A stretch of 64,000 nucleotides of DNA from Pelagibacteraceae bacterium (lineage in GTDB: Bacteria > Pseudomonadota > Alphaproteobacteria > Pelagibacterales > Pelagibacteraceae), in the NCBI GenBank assembly GCA_008638205.1, contig VTPO01000003.1, positions 19,924 to 83,923 on the forward strand, given 5' to 3'. The notes below the pieces were generated by a model, which was given only the letters and a program-made list of their open reading frames with translations, was not told the DNA's origin and made no database searches. How positions within the stretch are numbered: the stretch's first letter is position 1; each line of letters begins with the position of its first letter. Positions 52,438-60,553 of the stretch are shown here, one piece after another. Made by a program: the position numbers and the translations under genes.

Positions 52438-52489
52438 AAGGCAATAGTATAACAAGATAGAGAAAAAACGATAGAAAAGATTCTGTGTA

Positions 52490-53332
52490 TTATTTTTTGA
52501 ATCGAAATCTATCCGCTGGATAAATACCCAAAATATCTAATTTTTTTGTATATTTTTTTAACTCTTGAATAGATTGCTTGACCTGCTTATTTTGTGCATG
52601 ACCTGCTATATCTAAATAAAATATTGTTTGCATAAATGTATTATTCACGGAAAAGCTCTCTAATTTAGTAAGGTTAACATTATTTTTTGCAAAACCTCCT
52701 AGCGCATTAAAAAGAGCACCGGGAGTGCTTTTAATCATAAATATACAGGTGGTAATGAATTTTTTTCCTTTAGATAATTTTGGAAACTTGTGATTTTTTT
52801 TCATAATTAAGAATCTTGTAGTGTTTCCTTTTTTGTCTTCAAAATTTTTTTTTAGGATAGTAAGATTATAAATTTTAGCTGCTAGAGAAGAGGCAATTGC
52901 AGCTTCAGCTTTACTAGCATTATCAGCAATGTGTTTAGCAGAACCAGCTGTATCTGCGGCAACTATTGTTGTTAACTTATATTTTTTTAAGTTTTTTTGA
53001 CATTGGCCAATTGCATGTGCATGACTTCTTACAAACTTTATATCTTTTAATTTAACTTTTTTATTTGCTAAAAGACAATGCTCGACTTTATGAAAATATT
53101 CACCCACAATTGTTAATTTATATTTTGGTAATAAGTAGTGAATATCTGCTACTCGCCCTGCTAAAGAATTTTCGATTGGAATTACTGAAATTATATTCTT
53201 ATCTTTTTTGCACACTTCGAATACATCTTCGAAAGTTTTACAAGCTAGCACATTAACTTTTTTAAATAATTTACTTGCTGCAAGGTGCGAATAAGCTCCT
53301 AGTTCTCCCTGAATTGCGATTTTATTTTTCAT
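52490..53332 (-). CDS. pheA: Prephenate dehydratase
   Basis: A 280-residue monofunctional enzyme making phenylpyruvate from prephenate. The catalytic domain starts KIAIQGELGAYSH and holds the TTRF motif (GNTTRFLIM) near residue 170. The C-terminal ACT domain (TPGALFNALGGFAKNNVNL, then the ESF-like LESFS) gives phenylalanine feedback control. No chorismate mutase domain is present. It overlaps kdsB by 11 bp. Confidence 0.96.
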   Translation of the reverse strand: MKNKIAIQGELGAYSHLAASKLFKKVNVLACKTFEDVFEVCKKDKNIISVIPIENSLAGRVADIHYLLPKYKLTIVGEYFHKVEHCLLANKKVKLKDIKFVRSHAHAIGQCQKNLKKYKLTTIVAADTAGSAKHIADNASKAEAAIASSLAAKIYNLTILKKNFEDKKGNTTRFLIMKKNHKFPKLSKGKKFITTCIFMIKSTPGALFNALGGFAKNNVNLTKLESFSVNNTFMQTIFYLDIAGHAQNKQVKQSIQELKKYTKKLDILGIYPADRFRFKK

Positions 53333-54047
53333 TGTACAACAGTCTAATTTGTTCTAAATCTTCTTGTGTATCTACTCCCAAAGGATAGTCTTGAATAAAC
53401 CCCACTTGAATTTTTATATTGTTATCTAAGGCTCTCATTTGCTCCAGGCTTCTTTCTAGCTCATTTTTAGTTTTATGCAATCGAACGTAATTTTTTAAAA
53501 TAGAATACTGATATGCATAAATTCCTACATGATGGTACAAGTTTTTTGATTTCTGCTCCTTTATTCTAAAAAAATCTACTGCTTGGGAAAAATTACCTAA
53601 TTTTAACTCTTGCTGCGTCTCAACTTTAACGACGTTAGGATTGCTCGCATCTTTTTCATTCAGTTTGCTTGCTAAAGTCCCCATTTCTGATGAACTGGTT
53701 TTCATAAATTTTTCTAAATAACTAATAGCCTCTGGCTCAATCAGTGGCATATCACCTTGAACATTTATTATAAGTTCAGGTTTGTCTTCTAAGGTTTCCA
53801 CAGCTTCAAAAATTCTATCTGATCCATTGGTATGATTGTTATTGGTTATAATAGCTGATCCCCCGTGGCTAGTAATGACATCAAAAATTTCTTTGTCAGA
53901 TGTTGCTACAATTACACTGCCAATATTTGTTTTCTTTGCCTGTCTCCAAACGTGTAAAATCATAGGCTCATTATTGATTAGTAGTAAGGGCTTATTTGGC
54001 AACCTCTTCGCGTGTAAATGACTAGGGATAATTATGGCTGTTTTCAT
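53322..54047 (-). CDS. kdsB: 3-Deoxy-manno-octulosonate cytidylyltransferase
   Basis: A 241-residue enzyme activating Kdo as CMP-Kdo for lipid A-core assembly. Motifs: IIPSHLHAKRLPNKPL (nucleotide-binding loop, with His-x-His where Arg-x-x-S is common), NVQGDMPLIEP (metal-binding Asp), HVGIYAYQ and LERSLEQMRALDN. It complements kdsD at 9878 in the same pathway. It is divergent from the cytochrome c gene, the usual alphaproteobacterial layout. Confidence 0.96.
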   Translation of the reverse strand: MKTAIIIPSHLHAKRLPNKPLLLINNEPMILHVWRQAKKTNIGSVIVATSDKEIFDVITSHGGSAIITNNNHTNGSDRIFEAVETLEDKPELIINVQGDMPLIEPEAISYLEKFMKTSSSEMGTLASKLNEKDASNPNVVKVETQQELKLGNFSQAVDFFRIKEQKSKNLYHHVGIYAYQYSILKNYVRLHKTKNELERSLEQMRALDNNIKIQVGFIQDYPLGVDTQEDLEQIRLLYNEK

Positions 54048-54138
54048 ATATTTTATAAATTCTTACACTGCGACATCTATAACTTTATTTTATACTCTAA
54101 AACTATCTCAAAATACTATATGAATTCGTTTTATATAT

Positions 54139-54681
54139 ATGGATAGTTTTGAATTTAATAAAATTGCTGCAGCTGTGCTAGTTACTATTTTGCTAGTAAT
54201 TGGGATTAAAGAAGTAGCACATGTAATCTTTCATGTCGAAAAACCAAAACAATCGGCCTATAAAATAGAAGGTGTGGAAACAAAAGCAAACACAGGTTCA
54301 GAGACTTTAAAAAAAGAAGTGCAGCTGAGCCCCATAACCCCTATGCTTGCATCTGCCAGTATAGATGCGGGTAAAAATAAATTTAAGAAGTGCGCTGCTT
54401 GTCATAGTGCAGTTAAAGGTGGTCCCAACAAAATTGGTCCAGCTTTATGGAATATAGTGAATACAAGATCGGCTTCTCAAGCAGACTATAAGTATTCATC
54501 TGCTCTAAAGGCTCATGGTAAAGATTGGACATTTGAAGAGCTAAACAAATTCTTAATCAAGCCTACTAAATATATCAAAGGAACTAAAATGGCTTTTGCA
54601 GGATTAAGAAAAGATACTGATAGAGCTGATGTAATAGCTTATCTTAATAGTATAAGCGATAATCCAGCTCCCTTAAAATAA
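54139..54681 (+). CDS. cycM: Membrane-anchored cytochrome c (CycM/c552 type)
   Basis: A 180-residue protein with an N-terminal signal-anchor helix (KIAAAVLVTILLVIGIKEV) and a class I cytochrome c domain. The haem site is KCAACHSA, and the axial Met is in GTKMAFAGL near residue 155. It should carry electrons between complex III and oxidase in the periplasm. Its position divergent from kdsB-pheA is conserved. Confidence 0.93.
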   Translation: MDSFEFNKIAAAVLVTILLVIGIKEVAHVIFHVEKPKQSAYKIEGVETKANTGSETLKKEVQLSPITPMLASASIDAGKNKFKKCAACHSAVKGGPNKIGPALWNIVNTRSASQADYKYSSALKAHGKDWTFEELNKFLIKPTKYIKGTKMAFAGLRKDTDRADVIAYLNSISDNPAPLK

Positions 54682-54723
54682 TACCTAAATAATTTATTTA
54701 TTGTATAATTTCATTATTAATTA

Positions 54724-56196
54724 ATGAATTCTTTAAATATTAAATTACTTCTCAATAAAAAATCTTTGGGAATGTCCTTATTAGGTTTTTCTGCTGGTCT
54801 ACCTCTGCTTCTTATTTTTTCTACCTTATCTGTATGGTTAGTCAAAGCAGGCGTAGAAAGAAGCACTATAACTTTATTTAGTTGGGCTGGATTTGCATAT
54901 TCATTTAAATTTTTATGGACACCGATAGTAGACCATTATCGTTTACCTTTGCTTTCTAAAATTGGTCACAGAAAAAGTTGGCTTCTTCTATCTCAAATAT
55001 TAATTATCATTTCTATTTTTATCACTTCCTATTCTGACCCAAGCAAAAATCTACTCTATACTGCAATAGGTATTGTTCTCATTGCTTTTTCAAGTGCTAC
55101 TCAAGACATTGTGATTGATGCTTTTAGAATAGAATCCGAACCAATTGAAAAACAGGGTGCCCTTTCCTCAATGTACCTCGCGGGCTATCGAATTGCTATG
55201 ATTGTATCTGGAGCTGGAAGCTTATGGTTAGCATCTTATTTTGGTGTAGATGTTTACAACGCTAACACTTGGAAAAAAGTATATCAAATTATGGGCTGTT
55301 TAATGTTGATTGGTATAGTCACAACACTTTTTTCTAAAGAACCAACTGTTCACAAAATAAAAAATAAAAAAACATCTAATTCTATTAAATTCTTAATGTC
55401 TTTAATTGTAGCAATAGCTATTTTCTTTGTAACTTATAATTTGATACCAAAAATATTTACTAATGAATCTATTTTTCTTAACTCTCTAGATGCTTTATTA
55501 AGAATTGGAGTTTCATTCGGTGGCTCGCTATTCATTCTGTCACTCTTGAGTAAAATAAAATTTATTTCAATAAAAGAAGTTAAGCTCTCTTATATCGATC
55601 CGATACAAGATTTTCTTAGTCGGTATAAAAAAGTTGCTATTTTAATTTTAGCTTTAATTGGTCTGTACAGAATTGCAGATATTGTAATGGGTGTGATGGC
55701 CAATGTGTTCTATTTGGAAAAGGGGTACCAAATTAGTGAAATTGCTACCTACTCCAAATTTTTTGGCTTACTTGCAACTATTATTGGTGGGTTTCTTGGA
55801 GGCCTTTATTCAATGCGTAAAGGAGTCATTGAAAGCTTGTTAGTTGGAGCAGTTATTGCTGCTTTCAGCAATCTATTATTTGCTTGGTTAGCCGTGAGCG
55901 ATATCAATATTACATTTTTAATAGTTGTAATTACCGCAGACAATATTGCCAGTGGTTTTGCAGGCGCGGCCTTTGTTGTTTATCTTTCCTCTCTGACTTC
56001 TATAAAATTTACAGCTACACAATACGCATTGTTTAGTTCTATGATGTTATTTGTTCCAAAATTAATCGCTGGATATGCTGGAGGAATAGTTGATCTTATA
56101 GGCTATTCTCAGTTTTTTATTTTTACTGCTGTACTTGGCCTTCCTGTCTTGGTTTTGATATACAGAATAAAAAAACAATCTCAAATAAAACCTTAA
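54724..56196 (+). CDS. AmpG-like MFS permease (muropeptide transporter family)
   Basis: A 490-residue major facilitator with about 12-14 helices. The start SLLGFSAGLPLLLIFSTLSV and the loop SSATQDIVIDAFRIE, with conserved Asp residues, are characteristic of the AmpG/PAT-SLC33 group, which imports anhydromuropeptides for peptidoglycan recycling. Substrate is inferred. A Gly-rich second half (GFAGAAFVVYLSSL) also fits. Confidence 0.88.
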   Translation: MNSLNIKLLLNKKSLGMSLLGFSAGLPLLLIFSTLSVWLVKAGVERSTITLFSWAGFAYSFKFLWTPIVDHYRLPLLSKIGHRKSWLLLSQILIIISIFITSYSDPSKNLLYTAIGIVLIAFSSATQDIVIDAFRIESEPIEKQGALSSMYLAGYRIAMIVSGAGSLWLASYFGVDVYNANTWKKVYQIMGCLMLIGIVTTLFSKEPTVHKIKNKKTSNSIKFLMSLIVAIAIFFVTYNLIPKIFTNESIFLNSLDALLRIGVSFGGSLFILSLLSKIKFISIKEVKLSYIDPIQDFLSRYKKVAILILALIGLYRIADIVMGVMANVFYLEKGYQISEIATYSKFFGLLATIIGGFLGGLYSMRKGVIESLLVGAVIAAFSNLLFAWLAVSDINITFLIVVITADNIASGFAGAAFVVYLSSLTSIKFTATQYALFSSMMLFVPKLIAGYAGGIVDLIGYSQFFIFTAVLGLPVLVLIYRIKKQSQIKP

Positions 56197-56231
56197 TTTT
56201 ACAATTTATTCGATAAGTGTTAGAAAAATTT

Positions 56232-56606
56232 ATGAAAAAAATTTTTTTAATTTTATTGGTATTTGGGGTCGCTTCAACAGCACTATTGGCTGCTGAAAAA
56301 AAATCTATTACTAAAAAAGAATTTATTGATTCCAATATTAAGAAATTAGAACAGCAGTTTAATGCAATTGATTCTAATAAGGATGGAAAAATGACTCCTG
56401 CAGAAGAAAGGGCATATGTTCAAAGGGTGCAAAAAGCACGGTTACTGAGAAGGAACCTAGCAATACTAGCCGATACCGACAAAGACGGGAAGGTATCAAA
56501 GGAAGAAGAAAAAAAACTTTTAACAAAAATGGATGTTAATAAAGATGGCTCCGTTACTCCTAAAGAACAAGAAAATTACTACAATAAAAATAAAACCAAA
56601 AAATAA
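56232..56606 (+). CDS. Secreted EF-hand calcium-binding protein
   Basis: A 124-residue protein with a signal peptide (MKKIFLILLVFGVASTALLA, cleaved near AEKK) and three calcium-binding loops: DSNKDGKMTPAE, DTDKDGKVSKEE and DVNKDGSVTPKE, each with D-x-[ND]-x-D-G. A GTG 15 nt upstream is a possible but poorer start. It probably acts in the periplasm as a calcium buffer or sensor; the partner is unknown. Confidence 0.85.
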   Translation: MKKIFLILLVFGVASTALLAAEKKSITKKEFIDSNIKKLEQQFNAIDSNKDGKMTPAEERAYVQRVQKARLLRRNLAILADTDKDGKVSKEEEKKLLTKMDVNKDGSVTPKEQENYYNKNKTKK

Positions 56607-57359
56607 TTAGATACTGCTTTTAATAATAATTACGATTCCACTTATAAGAAGCATATAATTAAATAGTAGCTTAAAAGCTTGTTCACTTAAAACTTTTCTT
56701 AAATATTTACCACTAATAACTCCGAATATAATCGGCACACATGCTACAGAAGAAAATAACAAGACTTTTTCATTAATCATTGAAAAGCTATAAAAAAGAG
56801 TAAATTGAGTTAAAGAATATAAAAAGAAGCTCAAGCCCATCAATTGAATTAATTTCTCTTTATTAAAATTAAGAGATTGAATTAAAAAAATAAATGGCAT
56901 CGTATATATACTTGTGACACCAGTTGTAATTCCAGTTAGAGCTCCTATCCAAAACTGTGTCTGAAAGGAAGTGTGTCTCTTAATAGTAATGATTTTATTA
57001 AATAAAACTAAGCAAGAATTCAATACAAGCAAACTAGCTAGAATTATTAATATTGTATTAGAATTAATAGCCCTTAGAACCAAAAAACCAGGGAGGACAA
57101 ATACAACTGAAGTAAATAAAAAAAATTTTGTTTCCTGAAAAATAGATTTTAATTCCTTACCATCTAGCATTTGGACTAGGTTAGTCAAAATAACGGGGAT
57201 TAAAATAAAAGAGATGGAGTCTTTTATGTCAAAAAAAAAAGACAATAGCGTCAGAGTAACGGTCGGTAGTCCAACTCCTATGGTACCTTTAACTAGACCC
57301 CCTAAGAAAAAAATACCTAGGTATATAACAAAGAGATAATCAAATGTGATTAATTCCAT
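56607..57359 (-). CDS. TauE/SafE/TSUP family membrane protein
   Basis: A 250-residue polytopic protein. The TSUP start LGIFFLGGLVKGTIGVGLPTVTL and the second-half repeat IGALTGITTGVTSIYTMPFI are the family hallmarks, each with G-x-x-x-G. Members export or import sulphonates, sulphite or other organic anions. It lies 27 nt downstream of the riboswitch-controlled symporter and may be in the same transcript; a link to thiamine or sulphur compounds is only a guess. Confidence 0.88.
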   Translation of the reverse strand: MELITFDYLFVIYLGIFFLGGLVKGTIGVGLPTVTLTLLSFFFDIKDSISFILIPVILTNLVQMLDGKELKSIFQETKFFLFTSVVFVLPGFLVLRAINSNTILIILASLLVLNSCLVLFNKIITIKRHTSFQTQFWIGALTGITTGVTSIYTMPFIFLIQSLNFNKEKLIQLMGLSFFLYSLTQFTLFYSFSMINEKVLLFSSVACVPIIFGVISGKYLRKVLSEQAFKLLFNYMLLISGIVIIIKSSI

Positions 57360-57386
57360 AAAATAATAATTACTAAATAAATGAAA

Positions 57387-58865
57387 CTACTTTAATTCAG
57401 TAATCAATACCTTAATTTTTTTAAATTGAAATTTTTGTTTTTTACTTCTTAAAACTACAATCATAAATAAAGGAAAAAGAGTAGCTGATACAAAAGACCA
57501 AAATAACAAAGATGAAGAAATCCACGTTGGAAAAGATTGTGAATTAAATAACCCCCCGACTAATATGCTATTTTGAAAGCTCAAATCTGGAAATAGCAAC
57601 AACCCAGCTATCAATCCAGCGCAAACACAAATCATTGAATTTGAACCACTAATATCATTTTTAAACATTCCATAAAAAACAGGAATTGCTGCTGCACAAC
57701 ACAATAAGTCTGCTAACAAAAACATATATAGAACACTCATTCCCTGGGAGGCTATCAAAAACACTAAACAAGAAATTAATATCAAAAATATTTTAGCCGT
57801 ACTAAGATAAAAATTACTAGATTTAGATTTAATAATTTTTTTACTCTCAATAATAATAAGGCTAGAAATTGCATTAATTAGTGTATCCATACTGCTAATT
57901 ACTAAAGTTAGCGCTAAGACTAAAATTGAAACTGATAACCAAACAGCACCATTTTTAAGCAACAAAGAAAAGATCACTATACTAGGATCCTTTGCTTGAC
58001 CTAGTGATACTGCAACAATTCCACAAAAACCTAAAATTAGAATAATTGGCAAAACAATAAAAAACGAATTAACAAAACCCTTTTTCAAATCTTGATCAGA
58101 CTTTGCAGCATATACTCTCTGCCAAATTCCCTGATCAAATAAATTTGTGGCAAATACTGCAATGAAAAAAGTGATTCCTGCTGTATAGCCAGAAAAATAT
58201 TTAGGATCAATTAAATTTCCTGCCTTTAAACTAATTAATTCAGATGAAATATTTACCTCACCAGAAAAAAATAAGTAATAAAAAATTAAAATTAGAAAAA
58301 TAGAAATAATAATAAATTGAAATTTATCAGTAATAATTGATATTTTTAATCCACCTCTCAATGTATATATCAAGGTTGAAATTATAATGAGCAAAGAGGT
58401 CTTCCACAAATCCATTCCTGAAATTAAACGAACAATTTTGGCAATTGCCGTAACTTCAGCACACAAATAAATAAATACATAAAAAAGAGATAAGGCCAAT
58501 ACTATTTTGAGCATTTTTGATCCGTAACGCGCATATACAAATTGTATTAAGCTATTACCCTCTGGCATAATTTTCCTTAATCTTTTACCAAGCACGGTCA
58601 TAGCTAAAAAAGGAGTTGCCTGACCAAATGCGTAGCCGGCTATGGCACCAATACCTCCCCACGTTGCAGCTTCTGCCGGGCCTATTAAAATCCAAACTCC
58701 AAAGCAAGAGGCAACAATTGACGCAGTTAAAGATGCTGATCGAATAGAACGACTTGCATTTAAGTAAGAAGAAACTGAATTTTCTTTTTTAGAAAAAAAC
58801 AGTCCTCCAATAACAAACGCACCACATAAAAAAATTAAAATGAATGTATAAGTATTTAAAACCAT
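57387..58865 (-). CDS. thiV: Sodium:solute symporter under TPP control, probable thiamine-precursor transporter (ThiV-like)
   Basis: A 492-residue SSS-family protein with about 13 helices; family segments are SRSIRSASLTASIVASCFGV, GFAIGPAEAATWGG-like ILIGPAEAATWGGIGA, and FATNLFDQGIWQRVYAA with the DQ-x-x-WQR motif. A TPP riboswitch directly precedes the ATG. In SAR11 bacteria an SSS gene behind a TPP riboswitch is named thiV and is proposed to import the pyrimidine moiety HMP. The sequence supports TPP regulation; the HMP substrate is by analogy. Confidence 0.85.
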   Translation of the reverse strand: MVLNTYTFILIFLCGAFVIGGLFFSKKENSVSSYLNASRSIRSASLTASIVASCFGVWILIGPAEAATWGGIGAIAGYAFGQATPFLAMTVLGKRLRKIMPEGNSLIQFVYARYGSKMLKIVLALSLFYVFIYLCAEVTAIAKIVRLISGMDLWKTSLLIIISTLIYTLRGGLKISIITDKFQFIIISIFLILIFYYLFFSGEVNISSELISLKAGNLIDPKYFSGYTAGITFFIAVFATNLFDQGIWQRVYAAKSDQDLKKGFVNSFFIVLPIILILGFCGIVAVSLGQAKDPSIVIFSLLLKNGAVWLSVSILVLALTLVISSMDTLINAISSLIIIESKKIIKSKSSNFYLSTAKIFLILISCLVFLIASQGMSVLYMFLLADLLCCAAAIPVFYGMFKNDISGSNSMICVCAGLIAGLLLFPDLSFQNSILVGGLFNSQSFPTWISSSLLFWSFVSATLFPLFMIVVLRSKKQKFQFKKIKVLITELK

Positions 58866-58937
58866 GGTTCTCCCTTCGTTGTAATTAAACAGCAGGTTCC
58901 GAGGGTATAATCTCAGCGTTTCCGCACCCCTGAACTA
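58866..58937 (-). promoter_or_regulatory. TPP riboswitch (thi-box)
   Basis: On the minus strand the sequence reads CAGGGGTGC, CGCTGAGATTATACCC, GGAACCTG and CGAAGGGAG in order, which are the conserved blocks of the thiamine pyrophosphate aptamer, with a minimal P3. A P1 stem is made by GTTC (58932-58935) and GAAC (58867-58870). The AGGGAG element is also the Shine-Dalgarno sequence of the symporter, ending about 5 nt before its ATG, so TPP binding should block translation initiation. Confidence 0.93.
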
Positions 58938-59025
58938 AACTCCTTAAACACGATTAAAGAAAAAATATCAAGATCTATTTGTAAATTACAATTGATTATT
59001 TTTTTTTAAGATTTACTCTGCTGAC

Positions 59026-59412
59026 ATGATCATTGAATGCAAATGTCAAAAGTATAAATTTCAAATTCCTGGTAATGATATTATTCAGGATGGAAAGCTT
59101 CTTAAATGCGGTTTTTGTGATGAAGAATGGTTTCATAATAAACTTACTACTGACAGTGACATTCCCCTACCTACTAAAAATCAAGAAAAAAGGGCACAGG
59201 CGAGCGTGAAATCAAATAAAAACTTGATTGTTTTGATTGTCCTATTTCTTCTAATAGCTCTGTTTGTGGGAACGCTTTTTAATCGAGATCTGGTTCTAAG
59301 CAAATACCCAAACTTTGTTGGATTTTTTGAGTCTGCAGACATCTTAGGAGAAATTATTATACAAAATGCAAATTGGGTAAAAGAAATAATTCAAAATTTA
59401 TTTAATAAATAG
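59026..59412 (+). CDS. MJ0042-type zinc-ribbon membrane protein
   Basis: A 128-residue protein. The N-terminal ribbon is C5-x-C7 (IECKCQKYKFQIP) with C28 and C31 (LKCGFC), as in the MJ0042/zinc_ribbon_5 family. A polar linker follows and then a membrane helix at about residues 68-85 (LIVLIVLFLLIALFVGTL) with a periplasmic tail. Similar alphaproteobacterial proteins are unstudied. It is 2 nt upstream of the NlpC/P60 gene. Confidence 0.75.
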   Translation: MIIECKCQKYKFQIPGNDIIQDGKLLKCGFCDEEWFHNKLTTDSDIPLPTKNQEKRAQASVKSNKNLIVLIVLFLLIALFVGTLFNRDLVLSKYPNFVGFFESADILGEIIIQNANWVKEIIQNLFNK

Positions 59413-59414
59413 AT

Positions 59415-60155
59415 ATGTTCCTGTCTGTTACTTGTAAAAATAAAATTGCAAAAATCTATAAAAAACCAAGTGTGCAATCAGAGCTTATTTCTCAAGTACT
59501 TTTTGGAGAAAAATTTATTATTAAAAAAAAAATAAATAAATTTTATAAAGGCTACTCCTCTTACGATCGTTATCCTGGATATGTGCTTATTGATAATTTT
59601 CTAGAGGACAAAGAAAAAAAAAATTATAGAGTAAAAATAAAAAAAGCCTTTCTTTATGACTCATCAAATAATAAAATTTTAAAAAAATCATTACTATTTA
59701 ATTCTAAAATTTCTATATCGGATTCTAAAAAGACTTTTGTAGAAATGGGTAATTATTTAATAAAAAAAAAATCTATCTCAAAAATAACAAAAAAATCTAA
59801 TAACTATTTAAAAAATATTTATTTTTTTTTAGGTACTAGATACTTGTGGGGAGGTAATAGTGTTGAAGGGATTGATTGTTCGGGTCTAGTGCAAGAATTA
59901 ATGAAAAGTGTAAATAAAAAATGTCCTAGAGATAGCAAAGATCAATTAATTTTTTTTAAAAAAAAAATTCCTCTTTCTAAAATAAAAAAAGGGGATTTAA
60001 TATTTTGGAAAGGGCATGTTGCGATTGCATTGAATAAAAAATTATTAGTTCATGCTTATGGTCCTAAAAAAAAAGTTTTAATAATGCCCATACTTAAAAC
60101 TATTGATCTTTTGCAAAAGAAAAAATTAAGAATTTTGTCAATCAAGAGACCTTAA
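59415..60155 (+). CDS. NlpC/P60 family cysteine hydrolase with SH3-like domain
   Basis: A 246-residue protein. The first 120 residues form a lysine-rich SH3b-like region (VQSELISQVLFGEKFII). The catalytic NlpC/P60 domain has FLGTRYLWGG, the nucleophile in GIDCSGLVQ, the base His in KGHVAIAL and the polar third residue in HAYG. It should cut D-Glu/mDAP bonds in cell-wall peptides. There is no clear signal peptide, so it may recycle peptides in the cytoplasm. It overlaps acyP by one base. Confidence 0.9.
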   Translation: MFLSVTCKNKIAKIYKKPSVQSELISQVLFGEKFIIKKKINKFYKGYSSYDRYPGYVLIDNFLEDKEKKNYRVKIKKAFLYDSSNNKILKKSLLFNSKISISDSKKTFVEMGNYLIKKKSISKITKKSNNYLKNIYFFLGTRYLWGGNSVEGIDCSGLVQELMKSVNKKCPRDSKDQLIFFKKKIPLSKIKKGDLIFWKGHVAIALNKKLLVHAYGPKKKVLIMPILKTIDLLQKKKLRILSIKRP

Positions 60156-60442
60156 TGGATCATCTAGTTAACAAGAAAATTACAATCTCAGGAACTGTTC
60201 AGGGTGTAGGTTATCGATACTGGTTAAAAGAACTATGCGATACTAACAATGTAAATGGTTGGGTATTAAATAAAAAAAATGAAGAAGTGGAAGCAGTATT
60301 GGTTAATATCGATGTAGTCCTATTTAAAACTATCTTATCTAATTGTTTTTTAGGGCCAAAAAAATCTATTGTTGAAAATATACTTGTGGAGAACTTTGAT
60401 TTAAAAAAAATTGAAACAAGCACCTTTGAAATTAAAAAATAA
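60155..60442 (+). CDS. acyP: Acylphosphatase
   Basis: A 95-residue alpha/beta enzyme hydrolysing carboxyl-phosphate bonds. The signature TVQGVGYRYWLKELC holds the catalytic Arg (phosphate loop), and NVNGWVLNKKNEEVEAVL holds the catalytic Asn region (family G-x-V-R-N, here G-W-V-L-N). The ATG overlaps the preceding stop (TAATG). Confidence 0.92.
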   Translation: MDHLVNKKITISGTVQGVGYRYWLKELCDTNNVNGWVLNKKNEEVEAVLVNIDVVLFKTILSNCFLGPKKSIVENILVENFDLKKIETSTFEIKK

Positions 60443-60553
60443 AAAATACACTTAAAACGAGAACATTTTTTTGATTGATTCGGTCATGTTTTATGCCTAG
60501 TTTGTTCTAAATCCAAATCTAAATATAGTAGGTCCAAAAAATTTAAACCATAA

